This document shows, piece after piece, positions 8,278 to 17,200 of a stretch of 46,692 nucleotides of DNA. The translations under genes were made by a program, and so were the position numbers. Position 1 is the stretch's first letter, and each line of letters opens with the position of its first letter. The stretch is from assembly GCA_023476565.1 (NCBI GenBank), contig JAMCVZ010000049.1, positions 1-46,692 on the forward strand, written 5' to 3'. The notes under the pieces were generated by a model. That model was not told the origin of the DNA. It saw only the letters and a program-made list of their open reading frames with translations, and searched no databases. The DNA is from Nitrospirota bacterium. GTDB taxonomy: Bacteria; Nitrospirota; Thermodesulfovibrionia; Thermodesulfovibrionales; Dissulfurispiraceae.

Positions 8278-9636
8278 TTATATCCCCAGCAGGCCCGATT
8301 TAACCTCTTTCTTTACTGCTACAGGCTTAACAGTTTTCTTTACGATATCTACGGTGTTGCCGACCTTCAACTCGCTGAAGAGCAATCCGAACTTGTCTTC
8401 CAGTTCCTTCATTATAGGCCCTTTGACATCGGAAGGCAAATCCCACCATTGCTTCTTGATCGGTCCGAAGCCTTTCTTTCTTGTGCTGTAGATAAACTGC
8501 TCCTCGGTCTGATTCTCTTTCTTTTCCTTCGCATACTCTTTCTTTATGAAATCATACACTTCATTTCTGAAGCCCCGGGGCAGATGGCTGCTGTCATAGA
8601 TGATGTTCTGGAACCCTGTGGCAAGGTGTACTTCAGATGTGCCGGTTTGCGGGAACATATGGAAGGCTTCGTCGGGAAGGGTTGATGCGCCGTGCTGTAC
8701 GCAGCCGGAAAGCCCGTACTCCTTTCTCGCCATATCCGACAATACCCTCAGGGTATCGAAATCTATCTTGACCTTTGCCAGTGAGCCGTCGGGCAGGACA
8801 ACTCCTCCGTGGCTTGTGCCTGTCTGGACGCTGAGCTTGCTCAGACCCTTTGTGCCTTTAAAAGTCTCGTTAAAACCGTCAAGGTACGCCTTCAATTCTT
8901 CAGGGTTGCTGTTTTTACTGCCTATCTCACCTATCTCACCGCCAATCGAAACATTTATTCCGGACGGCTGCACCTGCCTCACATGTGCGGCAAGTTCGGC
9001 GGTCTTCTCAAAGTTCGGCCCCTGCTGTTCTTTCACCGTCGGCTTATCGAGATCAACAAGGGTGGATGAATCGATATCTATATTATAGAACTCAGCTTCT
9101 ATCGCCTCGGTGATAAGCCCCCGCACATAGTTCGTCTCGGCAGCGGGGTCGCCCAAATAGTTTTTTCTGACGAGCTGGAAGTGGTCACCCTGGATAAATA
9201 CCGGCCCCTCATACCCCTCCTTAACGGCAGCGGCGAGGACAACGGTTGCATATTCGAGCGGCCGCTGCTTTGTATAGCCGATTTCAGACCGCGCAATCTC
9301 GAAGATCATGGCGCCGGCTTTCATTTCGAGCGCCTTTCTGAAAACAGCCTTTGCCGCATCGTAGGTGAGTCCCCTTATATTCATCGCGGGCACGGTAAAT
9401 CCCGGATAGTTCCTCCCCATTTCCTCGTAAAGTCCCTGAATCGATGAGGGGACGGCTCCGCACGCCTTCGCAATCTCTTTTATAAGGATAAACAAAGCCT
9501 TTCTCTTCTCATCATCGGGCTCAAAAACCGCATTATAAATAAGACCGTCCATCATGGTGCGGACAGCGTTTTTGTCCTTTACCGTAACAAAACCGTCTTT
9601 CACTTCAACAGCATTCCTCAGCCCTTCTATCGCCAT
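8278..9636 (-). CDS. Class II fructose-bisphosphate aldolase family protein
   Basis: The 452-residue protein has the class II aldolase layout. FTVPAMNIRGLTYDAAKAVF lies near the start of the barrel, then GPVFIQGDHFQ (zinc/catalytic His region, family LHLDHG-like) and DIDSSTLVD. SIGGEIGEIG, QTGTSHGG (zinc His) and HGAST with DEAFHMFPQTG follow. It would cleave or form fructose 1,6-bisphosphate with a divalent metal. It has ~70 extra N-terminal residues and a basic C-terminal tail compared with typical 305-345-residue enzymes, so it belongs to a divergent branch. The start is at 9636 because AGGAGGG is 4 nt upstream; an open frame from 9678 lacks a site. It is the first gene of a four-gene operon. 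Confidence 0.85.
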   Translation of the reverse strand: MAIEGLRNAVEVKDGFVTVKDKNAVRTMMDGLIYNAVFEPDDEKRKALFILIKEIAKACGAVPSSIQGLYEEMGRNYPGFTVPAMNIRGLTYDAAKAVFRKALEMKAGAMIFEIARSEIGYTKQRPLEYATVVLAAAVKEGYEGPVFIQGDHFQLVRKNYLGDPAAETNYVRGLITEAIEAEFYNIDIDSSTLVDLDKPTVKEQQGPNFEKTAELAAHVRQVQPSGINVSIGGEIGEIGSKNSNPEELKAYLDGFNETFKGTKGLSKLSVQTGTSHGGVVLPDGSLAKVKIDFDTLRVLSDMARKEYGLSGCVQHGASTLPDEAFHMFPQTGTSEVHLATGFQNIIYDSSHLPRGFRNEVYDFIKKEYAKEKKENQTEEQFIYSTRKKGFGPIKKQWWDLPSDVKGPIMKELEDKFGLLFSELKVGNTVDIVKKTVKPVAVKKEVKSGLLGI

Positions 9637-9663
9637 AAGACCCTCCTGTAAAATTTTTCTCAT

Positions 9664-9692
9664 ATTATAACAAATCACCGGGCATTTGACAT
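9664..9692 (-). promoter_or_regulatory. Promoter of the aldolase-pgk-pfk operon, overlapping a divergent -35
   Basis: On the minus strand an ATGTCA -35 (9687-9692) and an extended -10 TGTTATAAT (TATAAT at 9664-9669) are separated by 17 bp, 28 nt before the aldolase start. On the plus strand the same segment shows TTGACA (9686-9691) with an AT-rich stretch 16-17 bp further on, which could serve the radical SAM gene. The two promoters would overlap and compete. Confidence 0.6.
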
Positions 9693-9720
9693 TAAGACAG
9701 GTAAAAATAAATAATTAAGC

Positions 9721-11295
9721 ATGTCAAGCAGATACAATGCCTTTGGCCCTTACCTCAAGAAGAGATTCGGCGCCATCGTATACAAGGTAAATGTCGATGC
9801 AGGATTCACCTGTCCCAACAGGGACGGAACCCTCGGGGTGACAGGATGCATTTACTGCAATAACGACAGTTTCCGGCCCTCGGAGTGCAGACCCGAAACT
9901 CCCATAACAGAACAGATAAAAAACGGAATAATCTATCTTACCCGGAGATATAAGGCCAAGAAGTTTCTCGTTTATTTCCAGCCCTTTACCAACACCTACG
10001 CCCCTGTAGCGGAACTGGAGCGCATTTACAGGGAAGCCCTCTCGGCTCCTTCTGTTATCGGCCTCGCAATAGGGACAAGACCTGACTGTATTGATGAAGA
10101 AAAGATAGAGCTTCTGAAAACGCTTGCAAAAGATTACTTCATCCTTATTGAATACGGACTGCAATCAATATACGACAGGTCGCTCCGGTTCATAGCCAGG
10201 GGACATGATTACCGGACATTCACTGATGCGGTAACAATGACAAAGGGGCGCGGCATACATATCGGCGCCCATATCATCGCCGGCTTTCCGACCGAAACCA
10301 GGGATGAAACGCTTGCGATGGCCGATGAGCTTTCACACCTTCCCGTGGAGTTCCTCAAAATACACCAGCTCCAGATAGTAAAGGATACGCCTCTTGCGGA
10401 CATATATTCGAGAGAGCCGTTTTACACGTTTCACTATGGGGAATACCTGGACTTCCTTGTGGATTTCATCGAGCGCCTGTCGCCTGAAATAGTCTTGCAG
10501 AGACTCTTTGCAACCTCCCCGGACAGTATTCTTATAGCGCCTCATTGGGGAAAAATAACAGAACAGATAAAAAACGGAATAATCTATCTTACCCGGAGAT
10601 ATAAGGCCAAGAAGTTTCTCGTTTATTTCCAGCCCTTTACCAACACCTACGCCCCTGTAGCGGAACTGGAGCGCATTTACAGGGAAGCCCTCTCGGCTCC
10701 TTCTGTTATCGGCCTCGCAATAGGGACAAGACCTGACTGTATTGATGAAGAAAAGATAGAGCTTCTGAAAACGCTTGCAAAAGATTACTTCATCCTTATT
10801 GAATACGGACTGCAATCAATATACGACAGGTCGCTCCGGTTCATAGCCAGGGGACATGATTACCGGACATTCACTGATGCGGTAACAATGACAAAGGGGC
10901 GCGGCATACATATCGGCGCCCATATCATCGCCGGCTTTCCGACCGAAACCAGGGATGAAACGCTTGCGATGGCCGATGAGCTTTCACACCTTCCCGTGGA
11001 GTTCCTCAAAATACACCAGCTCCAGATAGTAAAGGATACGCCTCTTGCGGACATATATTCGAGAGAGCCGTTTTACACGTTTCACTATGGGGAATACCTG
11101 GACTTCCTTGTGGATTTCATCGAGCGCCTGTCGCCTGAAATAGTCTTGCAGAGACTCTTTGCAACCTCCCCGGACAGTATTCTTATAGCGCCTCATTGGG
11201 GAAAAACCAGACAGGAAATCATTCGTGATATAGAAGAGAGGTTTGCTGAAAGAAATGCTATCCAGGGCTCTCAGTGCATATGTTGTAGGCATTGA
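9721..11295 (+). CDS. YhcC-like (TIGR01212-type) radical SAM protein with internal tandem duplication
   Basis: The N-terminus carries a radical-SAM cysteine set C31, C43 and C46 (TCPNRDGTLG then GCIYC), the spacing of the YhcC/TIGR01212 family, which would hold a 4Fe-4S cluster and cleave SAM. The family is usually ~300 residues; this frame encodes 524 because residues 62-278 are repeated exactly as 279-495 (651 bp, in frame). Removing one unit leaves a normal 307-residue protein. The second unit has no cysteine motif. The substrate is unknown. The end overlaps the start of comM. The duplication could be real and recent or an assembly artefact; a protein of this shape is unlikely to fold as one barrel. 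Confidence 0.8.
   Translation: MSSRYNAFGPYLKKRFGAIVYKVNVDAGFTCPNRDGTLGVTGCIYCNNDSFRPSECRPETPITEQIKNGIIYLTRRYKAKKFLVYFQPFTNTYAPVAELERIYREALSAPSVIGLAIGTRPDCIDEEKIELLKTLAKDYFILIEYGLQSIYDRSLRFIARGHDYRTFTDAVTMTKGRGIHIGAHIIAGFPTETRDETLAMADELSHLPVEFLKIHQLQIVKDTPLADIYSREPFYTFHYGEYLDFLVDFIERLSPEIVLQRLFATSPDSILIAPHWGKITEQIKNGIIYLTRRYKAKKFLVYFQPFTNTYAPVAELERIYREALSAPSVIGLAIGTRPDCIDEEKIELLKTLAKDYFILIEYGLQSIYDRSLRFIARGHDYRTFTDAVTMTKGRGIHIGAHIIAGFPTETRDETLAMADELSHLPVEFLKIHQLQIVKDTPLADIYSREPFYTFHYGEYLDFLVDFIERLSPEIVLQRLFATSPDSILIAPHWGKTRQEIIRDIEERFAERNAIQGSQCICCRH
9904..11206. repeat. Perfect 651-bp direct tandem duplication
   Basis: Copies 9904-10554 and 10555-11205 appear identical (their translations are identical), with one base of homology (A) at the junction. 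The unit length is divisible by three, so the radical SAM frame stays open. Contig concatenation without merging would give the same picture. Confidence 0.9.
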
Positions 11296-13107
11296 TGCAC
11301 ATCTTATCGAAGTCGAAGTCGATATAACGTCGAAAGGGCTCCCCTATTTTTCCATGGTCGGGCTCCCCGATACCGCGGTAAAGGAGAGCAAGGACAGGAT
11401 CAGGGCCGCCCTGAAAAACATCGGCTTCAACTTCCCTTTAAAGCAGATCACCGTCAACCTTGCGCCTGCAGACCTGAAAAAAGAAGGCTCATCCTTCGAC
11501 CTGCCCATAGCAATAGGAATCATCGCAGCCGAAAATATAATACGACCGGACTCCCTCGCTGACTATATCCTTGCCGGCGAACTCTCCCTTGATGGAAAGA
11601 TAAAGCCGATCAGGGGGGCGTTACCCATCGCCCTGGAGGCGAAAAGGGCCGGGATAAAAGGGGTCATTCTGCCGAACGGGAATGCGGCGGAAGCGGCTGT
11701 GGTAAGCGGGATAGAGGTGCTGTGCATGGAAAGCCTGCCCGAAGTTATCGAATTTTTGGGCGGCATATCGCAGAGAGCGCCTTTTACCGTGGACCTGCAT
11801 GCTGCAATGGCCGAGAATTCCCAGTACGAAGATGATTTCTCGGATGTCAAGGGTCAGGAGCACGCGAAGCGGGCGCTGGAGGTAGCGGCTGCCGGCTCAC
11901 ATAATATTTTGATGATAGGCACACCGGGCAGCGGCAAGACAATGCTCGCCCGGCGGCTGCCGTCAATACTGCCTCCGATGACCTTCGAGGAGGCGCTCGA
12001 TACTACAAAAATTCACAGTATTTCAGGGCTGCTGAAAAGCGGGCAGTCACTCCTTGCGACAAGGCCGTTCCGTTCTCCGCACCATACGATCTCGGATATC
12101 GCCCTGATCGGAGGCGGACAGACGCCGAGGCCGAGAATTCCCAGTACGAAGATGATTTCTCGGATGTCAAGGGTCAGGAGCACGCGAAGCGGGCGCTGGA
12201 GGTAGCGGCTGCCGGCTCACATAATATTTTGATGATAGGCACACCGGGCAGCGGCAAGACAATGCTCGCCCGGCGGCTGCCGTCAATACTGCCTCCGATG
12301 ACCTTCGAGGAGGCGCTCGATACTACAAAAATTCACAGTATTTCAGGGCTGCTGAAAAGCGGGCAGTCACTCCTTGCGACAAGGCCGTTCCGTTCTCCGC
12401 ACCATACGATCTCGGATATCGCCCTGATCGGAGGCGGACAGACGCCGAGGCCGGGGGAAGTGTCGTTGGCCCATCACGGGATACTGTTCCTGGATGAGCT
12501 CCCCGAATTCAAGAGAAATGCCCTTGAGGTTTTAAGACAGCCCCTGGAAAACGGCCAGGTAACTGTCTCAAGGGCAGCGGCAACTGTTGCATATCCCGCC
12601 CAATTCGTGCTCGTTGCGGCTATGAACCCCTGCCCCTGCGGCTATTTCGGAGACTCCCGCCACCAATGCACCTGCACTCCCGGCATGATAAACAGGTACA
12701 GGTCGAGAGTCTCAGGCCCGCTCATGGATCGTATCGATATACATCTGGATGTCCCTGCCGTGCCTTACAAGGACCTTTCAAACGATTATTCGGGGGAAAA
12801 ATCATGGCTTATACGGCAAAGGGTCACTGAAGCACGGGAAAGGCAGCTCAGAAGATTCGAGGGCGATAAAATATTCGCCAACGGCCAGATGAAGACACGG
12901 CATATGAAAAAACATTGCACTCTTACGGAAGATGCGCGCACCCTCCTTGATGCCGCCATGCAGAAGCTCGGCTTAAGCGCACGGGCATACTCGAGGATAT
13001 TGAAGGTATCGAGGACTATTGCCGACCTGGACCGTTCAGATGATATACACAATCACCATGTGGCGGAAGCAATACAATACAGAACTCTGGACAGAGGACA
13101 AATATGA
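11255..13107 (+). pseudogene. comM: comM/yifB-type Mg-chelatase-like AAA+ protein, broken by a tandem duplication
   Basis: The N-terminal part (SRALSAYVVGIDAHLIEVEV, GLPYFSMVGLPDTAVKES, VNLAPADLKKEG) is the ChlI-type domain of ComM/YifB. The Walker A GTPGSGKT, the sensor region [13 protein letters not shown] and the C-terminal CNCPCG-like Cys cluster with RAYSRILKV follow. ComM is a hexameric helicase that aids branch migration in natural transformation. A 320-bp tandem duplication (not divisible by three) shifts the frame: the first frame ends at 12205 and the second is open from 12229. Deleting one copy restores exactly 510 codons plus stop, so damage is recent or artefactual. The start at 11255 is chosen because it begins the conserved MLSRALS; it overlaps the radical SAM gene. 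Confidence 0.88.
11809..12453. repeat. 320-bp direct tandem duplication inside comM
   Basis: Copies begin at 11809 and 12129; both junctions and the end carry GGCCG (11809-11813, 12129-12133, 12449-12453), a 5-bp microhomology typical of slippage or end-joining duplication. The unit covers the Walker A region and disrupts the frame. Confidence 0.9.
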
Positions 13108-13214
13108 GAGACAAACACTAAATTCTAAAATCTAAACCCTAAACCCTAAACACGAAGCTCTAAACACCTCTTTTTAGGATTTCGTGCTTCGGATTTGGAA
13201 TTTGTTTTTTATTG
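12625..13214. repeat. Direct repeat copy A: comM 3' end plus downstream heptad palindrome (left flank of island)
   Basis: This 590-bp block matches 20765-21347. Differences seen are C/A and A/G changes early in the block (GACTCCCGCCACCAATGC versus GACTCACGCCACCAGTGC) and one extra 7-bp CCCTAAA unit here. Copy A is continuous with the rest of comM. It ends just after the stop codon of the DUF5615 gene. Confidence 0.92.
13113..13214. repeat. Heptad-periodic imperfect palindrome after comM
   Basis: The left arm reads in sevens as AACACTA, AATTCTA, AAATCTA, AACCCTA, AACCCTA, AACACGA, AGCTCTA. After a short loop the right arm, read on the other strand, gives AAATTCC, AAATCCG, AAGCACG, AAATCCT. 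The arms pair imperfectly. The matching block after the second comM end lacks one heptad. The CCCTAAA units are not telomeric; they are part of this palindrome. Confidence 0.75.
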
Positions 13215-13571
13215 TCTGACCCTAATTCTGTGAGCTTCTACCAAAAACAACTTCCCTTTGTAATGACCCATTTCAGGGTTAGCTGATAAGTAATTTTTGA
13301 ATGTTTCCATAAGTTGAGGAACAATTTCAGGATGATTTTTAACCTGCAAAGAAATGATGCCTTTATATTGCTTAGGTGGGTATGCCACAATATCAGCGAA
13401 ATCTCCATTTAAAGAAATTAGGATAGAATCTAGCTCTTGAGCTTTTGCTATTACAAACGAATCCGGCGAATCCTTTGGAAGAAAATCTCTTAAACGCAAA
13501 ACTTCATGTCCTACATCATGAAGAGTCTTAATCACTGCATTTGAAATGCAGTGATCAGCAAAGAACCTCAT
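13209..13571 (-). CDS. DUF5615-family PIN-like toxin
   Basis: The 120-residue protein begins MRFFADHCISNAVIKTLHDVGHEV and has a central ILISLNGDFADI segment. This is the pattern of DUF5615 (Mut7-C/PIN-like) proteins, usually paired with DUF433 antitoxins; the first Asp (D6) and the later Asp are the expected metal ligands. It is predicted to cleave RNA. Its start overlaps the stop of the DUF433 gene by 4 nt (ATGA). Its last codon and stop lie inside the heptad palindrome that ends direct repeat A, so the gene sits exactly at the left edge of the island. Confidence 0.82.
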   Translation of the reverse strand: MRFFADHCISNAVIKTLHDVGHEVLRLRDFLPKDSPDSFVIAKAQELDSILISLNGDFADIVAYPPKQYKGIISLQVKNHPEIVPQLMETFKNYLSANPEMGHYKGKLFLVEAHRIRVRQ

Positions 13572-13795
13572 GCCTTTGCTACTTCAAATTCTGACAATTC
13601 TCGGGCGTAATCCAGACAAGCAGATATCTGTTCCTTAGTGAGATCAGGGAACTCTCCTATTATTTCTTCAAAGGCACTGCCGTTTGCCAGATAACCGAGT
13701 ATAAGGCTAACCGGAATTCTCGTTCCTTTTATGCGGGGCTTGCCGTGGATCACATCAGGGGTGCTCACTATATGCTCTCTCCAGTTTATTTGCAT
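13568..13795 (-). CDS. DUF433 antitoxin
   Basis: The 75-residue protein matches DUF433 along its whole length: ISTPDVIHGKPRIKGTRIPV-type core (here residues ~9-29), LILGYLANGSAFEEII, and LTKEQISACLDYARE at the C-terminus. This is a winged-helix-like antitoxin that binds DNA and the DUF5615 partner encoded next. The Shine-Dalgarno GGGAGGG is 4-5 nt upstream, and an extended -10 lies 31 nt before the start. It is part of the island's left end, where it could also help retain the island by addiction (inference). Confidence 0.88.
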   Translation of the reverse strand: MQINWREHIVSTPDVIHGKPRIKGTRIPVSLILGYLANGSAFEEIIGEFPDLTKEQISACLDYARELSEFEVAKA

Positions 13796-13825
13796 AGTGC
13801 CCTCCCATCAAATAATTGATATTAC

Positions 13826-13834
13826 ATTATACCA
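13826..13834 (-). promoter_or_regulatory. Extended -10 promoter of the DUF433/DUF5615 pair
   Basis: On the minus strand TGGTATAAT is a perfect extended -10 located 31 nt upstream of the antitoxin ATG. No clear -35 is seen, as allowed for extended -10 promoters. Confidence 0.55.
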
Positions 13835-14066
13835 GATTTGCTCAACGTTCCATTATAAGCAGAACTTCGGGCATCTGACATCAGCTTCATGCCAGCCCAG
13901 GCAAGGGGAGCGCAAAGTATCGCTATCGCTCTGCTCATGCCAGAAGCAAGCCCAACGCCTTCGCTTCCTCAATGCTTGCCCTTCGCCTTGCAAGATGCGC
14001 ACACTTCAGCAAGGTTCTGCCAAGCCCCAATAATGCTGAATACAAAATTTACCTTTATATCTTTCT
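13835..14066. other. Non-coding spacer within the island
   Basis: Between the divergent toxin-antitoxin and cassette promoters lie ~230 bases with GC-richer, repetitive-looking stretches (GCTTCC/GCTTGCC, GCGCAAAG/CGCTATCGCTC). Small open frames are present on the plus strand, but none has a ribosome-binding site or recognisable domain. I see no defined element. Confidence 0.4.
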
Positions 14067-14095
14067 TTATCATATCCAACGACCTGTAGTATAAT
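14067..14095 (+). promoter_or_regulatory. Promoter of the GHKL-PRTase / receiver-phosphoesterase cassette
   Basis: TTATCA (14067-14072) and a consensus TATAAT (14090-14095) are separated by 17 bp. Transcription would start near 14102, leaving a ~114-nt leader before the ATG at 14216. The second cassette gene follows after 12 nt with its own strong Shine-Dalgarno, so one transcript probably covers both. Confidence 0.6.
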
Positions 14096-14215
14096 TACTC
14101 ACTGAACGTGAAATTTCGTTAATTTTCAATAGATAAGACAGCAACAATACTGTTAGTAACTATAGAATCGAGGCTGACTTGCATTTATGAAAGCATTGTT
14201 TCGGAAATAGTGCAT

Positions 14216-17200
14216 ATGTCGAAAAATAATCCCTTAGAGACAGTTAGCACACCCGCAGACTTCGGCGCTCCAATAGCGCGCATCATAGATGACCAGTTCA
14301 ATATAACGCTTCCTAAATATTTTCGCGATGAAGGCTGGGCCAACGGTATAGGGCTTATACAGGAAGAGATTACCCGATGGGCTGCCCAGCGCGCATTGAC
14401 CCCACGTAAAGTGATCTTTGACTTTAATTCATGCCGATGGATCGATCCGCTCCCTCTGATCTCGATTCTCTTAGAGATCGCGAATGCTCAAGCATTGGAT
14501 TTGCTTGTTGACATTCGGCTTCCAATTCCGGATGCTGGTCCAGCTCCGTCAGAAATAGGGCCTTATCAACAATCTCCAAATCGTCTGCTGCGGTTCTTAG
14601 ATCAAGAAGGGTTCCTTGATTGTTTGGAACAATTAAAGATCACGCGCTTTAATCAGCTTGATCAAAGTAGAGAAAATTATAGAAATTTACATGTCAAAGC
14701 ATCATACGAAGATGCCAGATGTATTCCGATGAGCCTTTTTATTGTGCCTCAGGAAGAGGACAGTGAATTTGCAAAAAGATCGGTTGAAATACTGCTAAAG
14801 GGTGTGGACTCAAAACTCGCTTCCAAGATTGCGCCGCAGACAAGAGACCGTCTTATCTATAAACTTCGTGTTGCAGTGCAGGAAATGCTTCATAATGCAC
14901 AGGAGCACGCCTATGAAGAAGAGACAGCTCCACGCGCACTAGGATTATATATACGATATAGAACCGGACGGTTGGGACTTGATTCTGCAGGCAGAGAAGT
15001 ATATCGAAGGCATGTTAGCGAAGAGCGCATACGCTGTCCTCAGCTTGATGTTGACTGGCTTACTCCTCGTCCAGGGTGTATTGAAGTATTCATGCTTGAT
15101 CGCGGCGTAGGTATGGTCTATCGGTTTGAACAAGCGAATGTTCAGTTGTCCGATAAATACAAGTTCAATCAAGTTATGCAAGAAGTATTTCTTGGCGGTC
15201 GCAGTACGAAACCTGAGCGACTTACTCGCTACGGTGGACTCCATCTGCTCTACAATTTACTTAATGAGACAGGCGACTACATTCGTGCGCTGGAGAATCA
15301 TATTTGGTTTGGTTGTAGCGCCCCTATTGATCGACCGACAGCTGTAACTTATTCGCTCACTGAAAAGCGAAGTCGTAGGCAAGGTCTGGCCATACATCTG
15401 CGACTGGGATGGAAAGAAGAGACTGATTATGGTGATAGGTGGGCTAAGTTTGGAGAAGGTCAGCAAAGCGAAGTGTGGCCCGAATTATGCTTAGATGAAA
15501 GTGATTGTGCATCATCCTTCAAGTGGTTCGAAAGCAAAAAGGTTCTAGACGAGCGCTTTGGCCAGCTGAAGGTATATGGGGAGCAGAGTGACTGGATTCT
15601 ATGGTTAGTCCGACCCCATCGTATGAAGTGGGACATTCTCAATTTTCTGGAATATAAAGTTGCTCCATATGCTACTGACGAAACGACACTAATCATCGCG
15701 GATATCCCAAGTTATGAAGCGGAAACCTATGCAGCTGCGCTCGATGAATTTAAGGCGCCCGGCAGTGCAGACTGGCCAAAAAAATTAGCGAGGATAATCT
15801 TATCTACAAATAGATGGCGCTTCGCTACTGTTAATTATCAGAAGCATGGGTCTAGACATGGGTTTTCAAGTCTTAAAGAAGATTTCAAGAAGGTGCAGAT
15901 TAAACACCCTACCATTACACCAAAACCGCAAACGTTCAGACTTTCAGTTGTGCGTTGGCTAAAATGGCATGACTCACGCAGACTATGGGAAGAGGTTAAC
16001 CACGGTAGATCTATGTTCATTCCTGAAAAGATTATCTGGGGGCATGACCAGACAGGCATTCCTGTCACTATAGGTGGCTATCTTGATTTCCCGCAAACAA
16101 CTCGTAATAGCCTCTGCGCTGCAATTTATAGAATATCGTTGGCTCGGGTATTGGGCGTTCTGCCGCCACACGAAGTAGACTTTTATCCATTGGATCGGTT
16201 GACCCTTCCTGTGCTGCAGGAAATTCATGCTGTTGAGGTATATGAGCCTGCCACAACCTTCCCAGGTACTCGGCTGGCAATAGGTTCAGTTCTAGTGTCT
16301 GGCTCAACTTTGGCTGCCTCGGGCGCACTGTCACTTGATCTACATTTCTTTGTCCATAATAGCAGTCCGCTGCGGAAACACAAACCTTCTCTCCTATTTT
16401 GGTTGCCAAACCAGCAACTGAGCGAGTCGGCGCCTAGACTTTCCAGGATCGGCAAAACAGCTGCAGTAGCACCTGAGGGCTGGAAGAGTTTTGAAATACC
16501 TCGGTTTGATGAAAACGGAAAATGCATTGGGTTCCGAGATCCGCAAAAGACATATCAGGACTGGCAAAGCTCAAGCCCTGTCATTGTCAAGGCTGGTCAT
16601 TGGTCATATGAAGGACATCATGATTTTCTTACCTTGAATATTGCCGCTGCTGTAGAAGCTGCTTTTCTGGAAAAGAATGATTTGGCACGTTTTCTCATCC
16701 TGACGATATTGCCATTCATCGGTATAGATAAAAGCCACATAGATAAAAATTGGCATCGCCTCCTTGACGATCACTTTGGAAAAAACTCTTCGCGTTCGAG
16801 TAATCAGGCCAAATATGGTCTTCTCGTCTATCGTTCTCATCCAACTAGCGAATTGGTTGTGCGCAAGTTATTGAATCTTCTTACACCACAGGGTCGTCAA
16901 CTTGCAATGACTAGAATTTCCCCTATTCTTCCTATTCGGGTTCGCTGGAGTGGGTCCTCACTTTTAATTCCTCCTCTGATGCGTCAAGAGATCCGCTCAG
17001 CTCTAATTGTTGACAATCAAATGCGGCCTATCTTGTTATTTGATGATGCAGCAATTACGGGGCGGACCATCCAAGATCTCCGCGCTGCTCTAAGTGCTCT
17101 TGGCGCAACGCCTATCAAAACAATGGTTATTGTTAATCGCCTACGACAACCCGCGGACGGATATAAAGAAGAGCGGGTCGACTATTATTGGCGCCTCGAC

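Noticed and set aside
9904-11206. Two-domain radical SAM architecture by design
   Set aside because: The two units are identical and only the first follows the cysteine motif, so this is a duplication and not an evolved second domain.
13113-13150. CCCTAAA repeats as telomere-like sequence
   Set aside because: Only two units, embedded in a longer heptad palindrome of varied units within a chromosome.
13731-14089. Plus-strand open frames between the toxin-antitoxin pair and the cassette
   Set aside because: They overlap the antitoxin gene or its promoter, lack ribosome sites and show no domain pattern.
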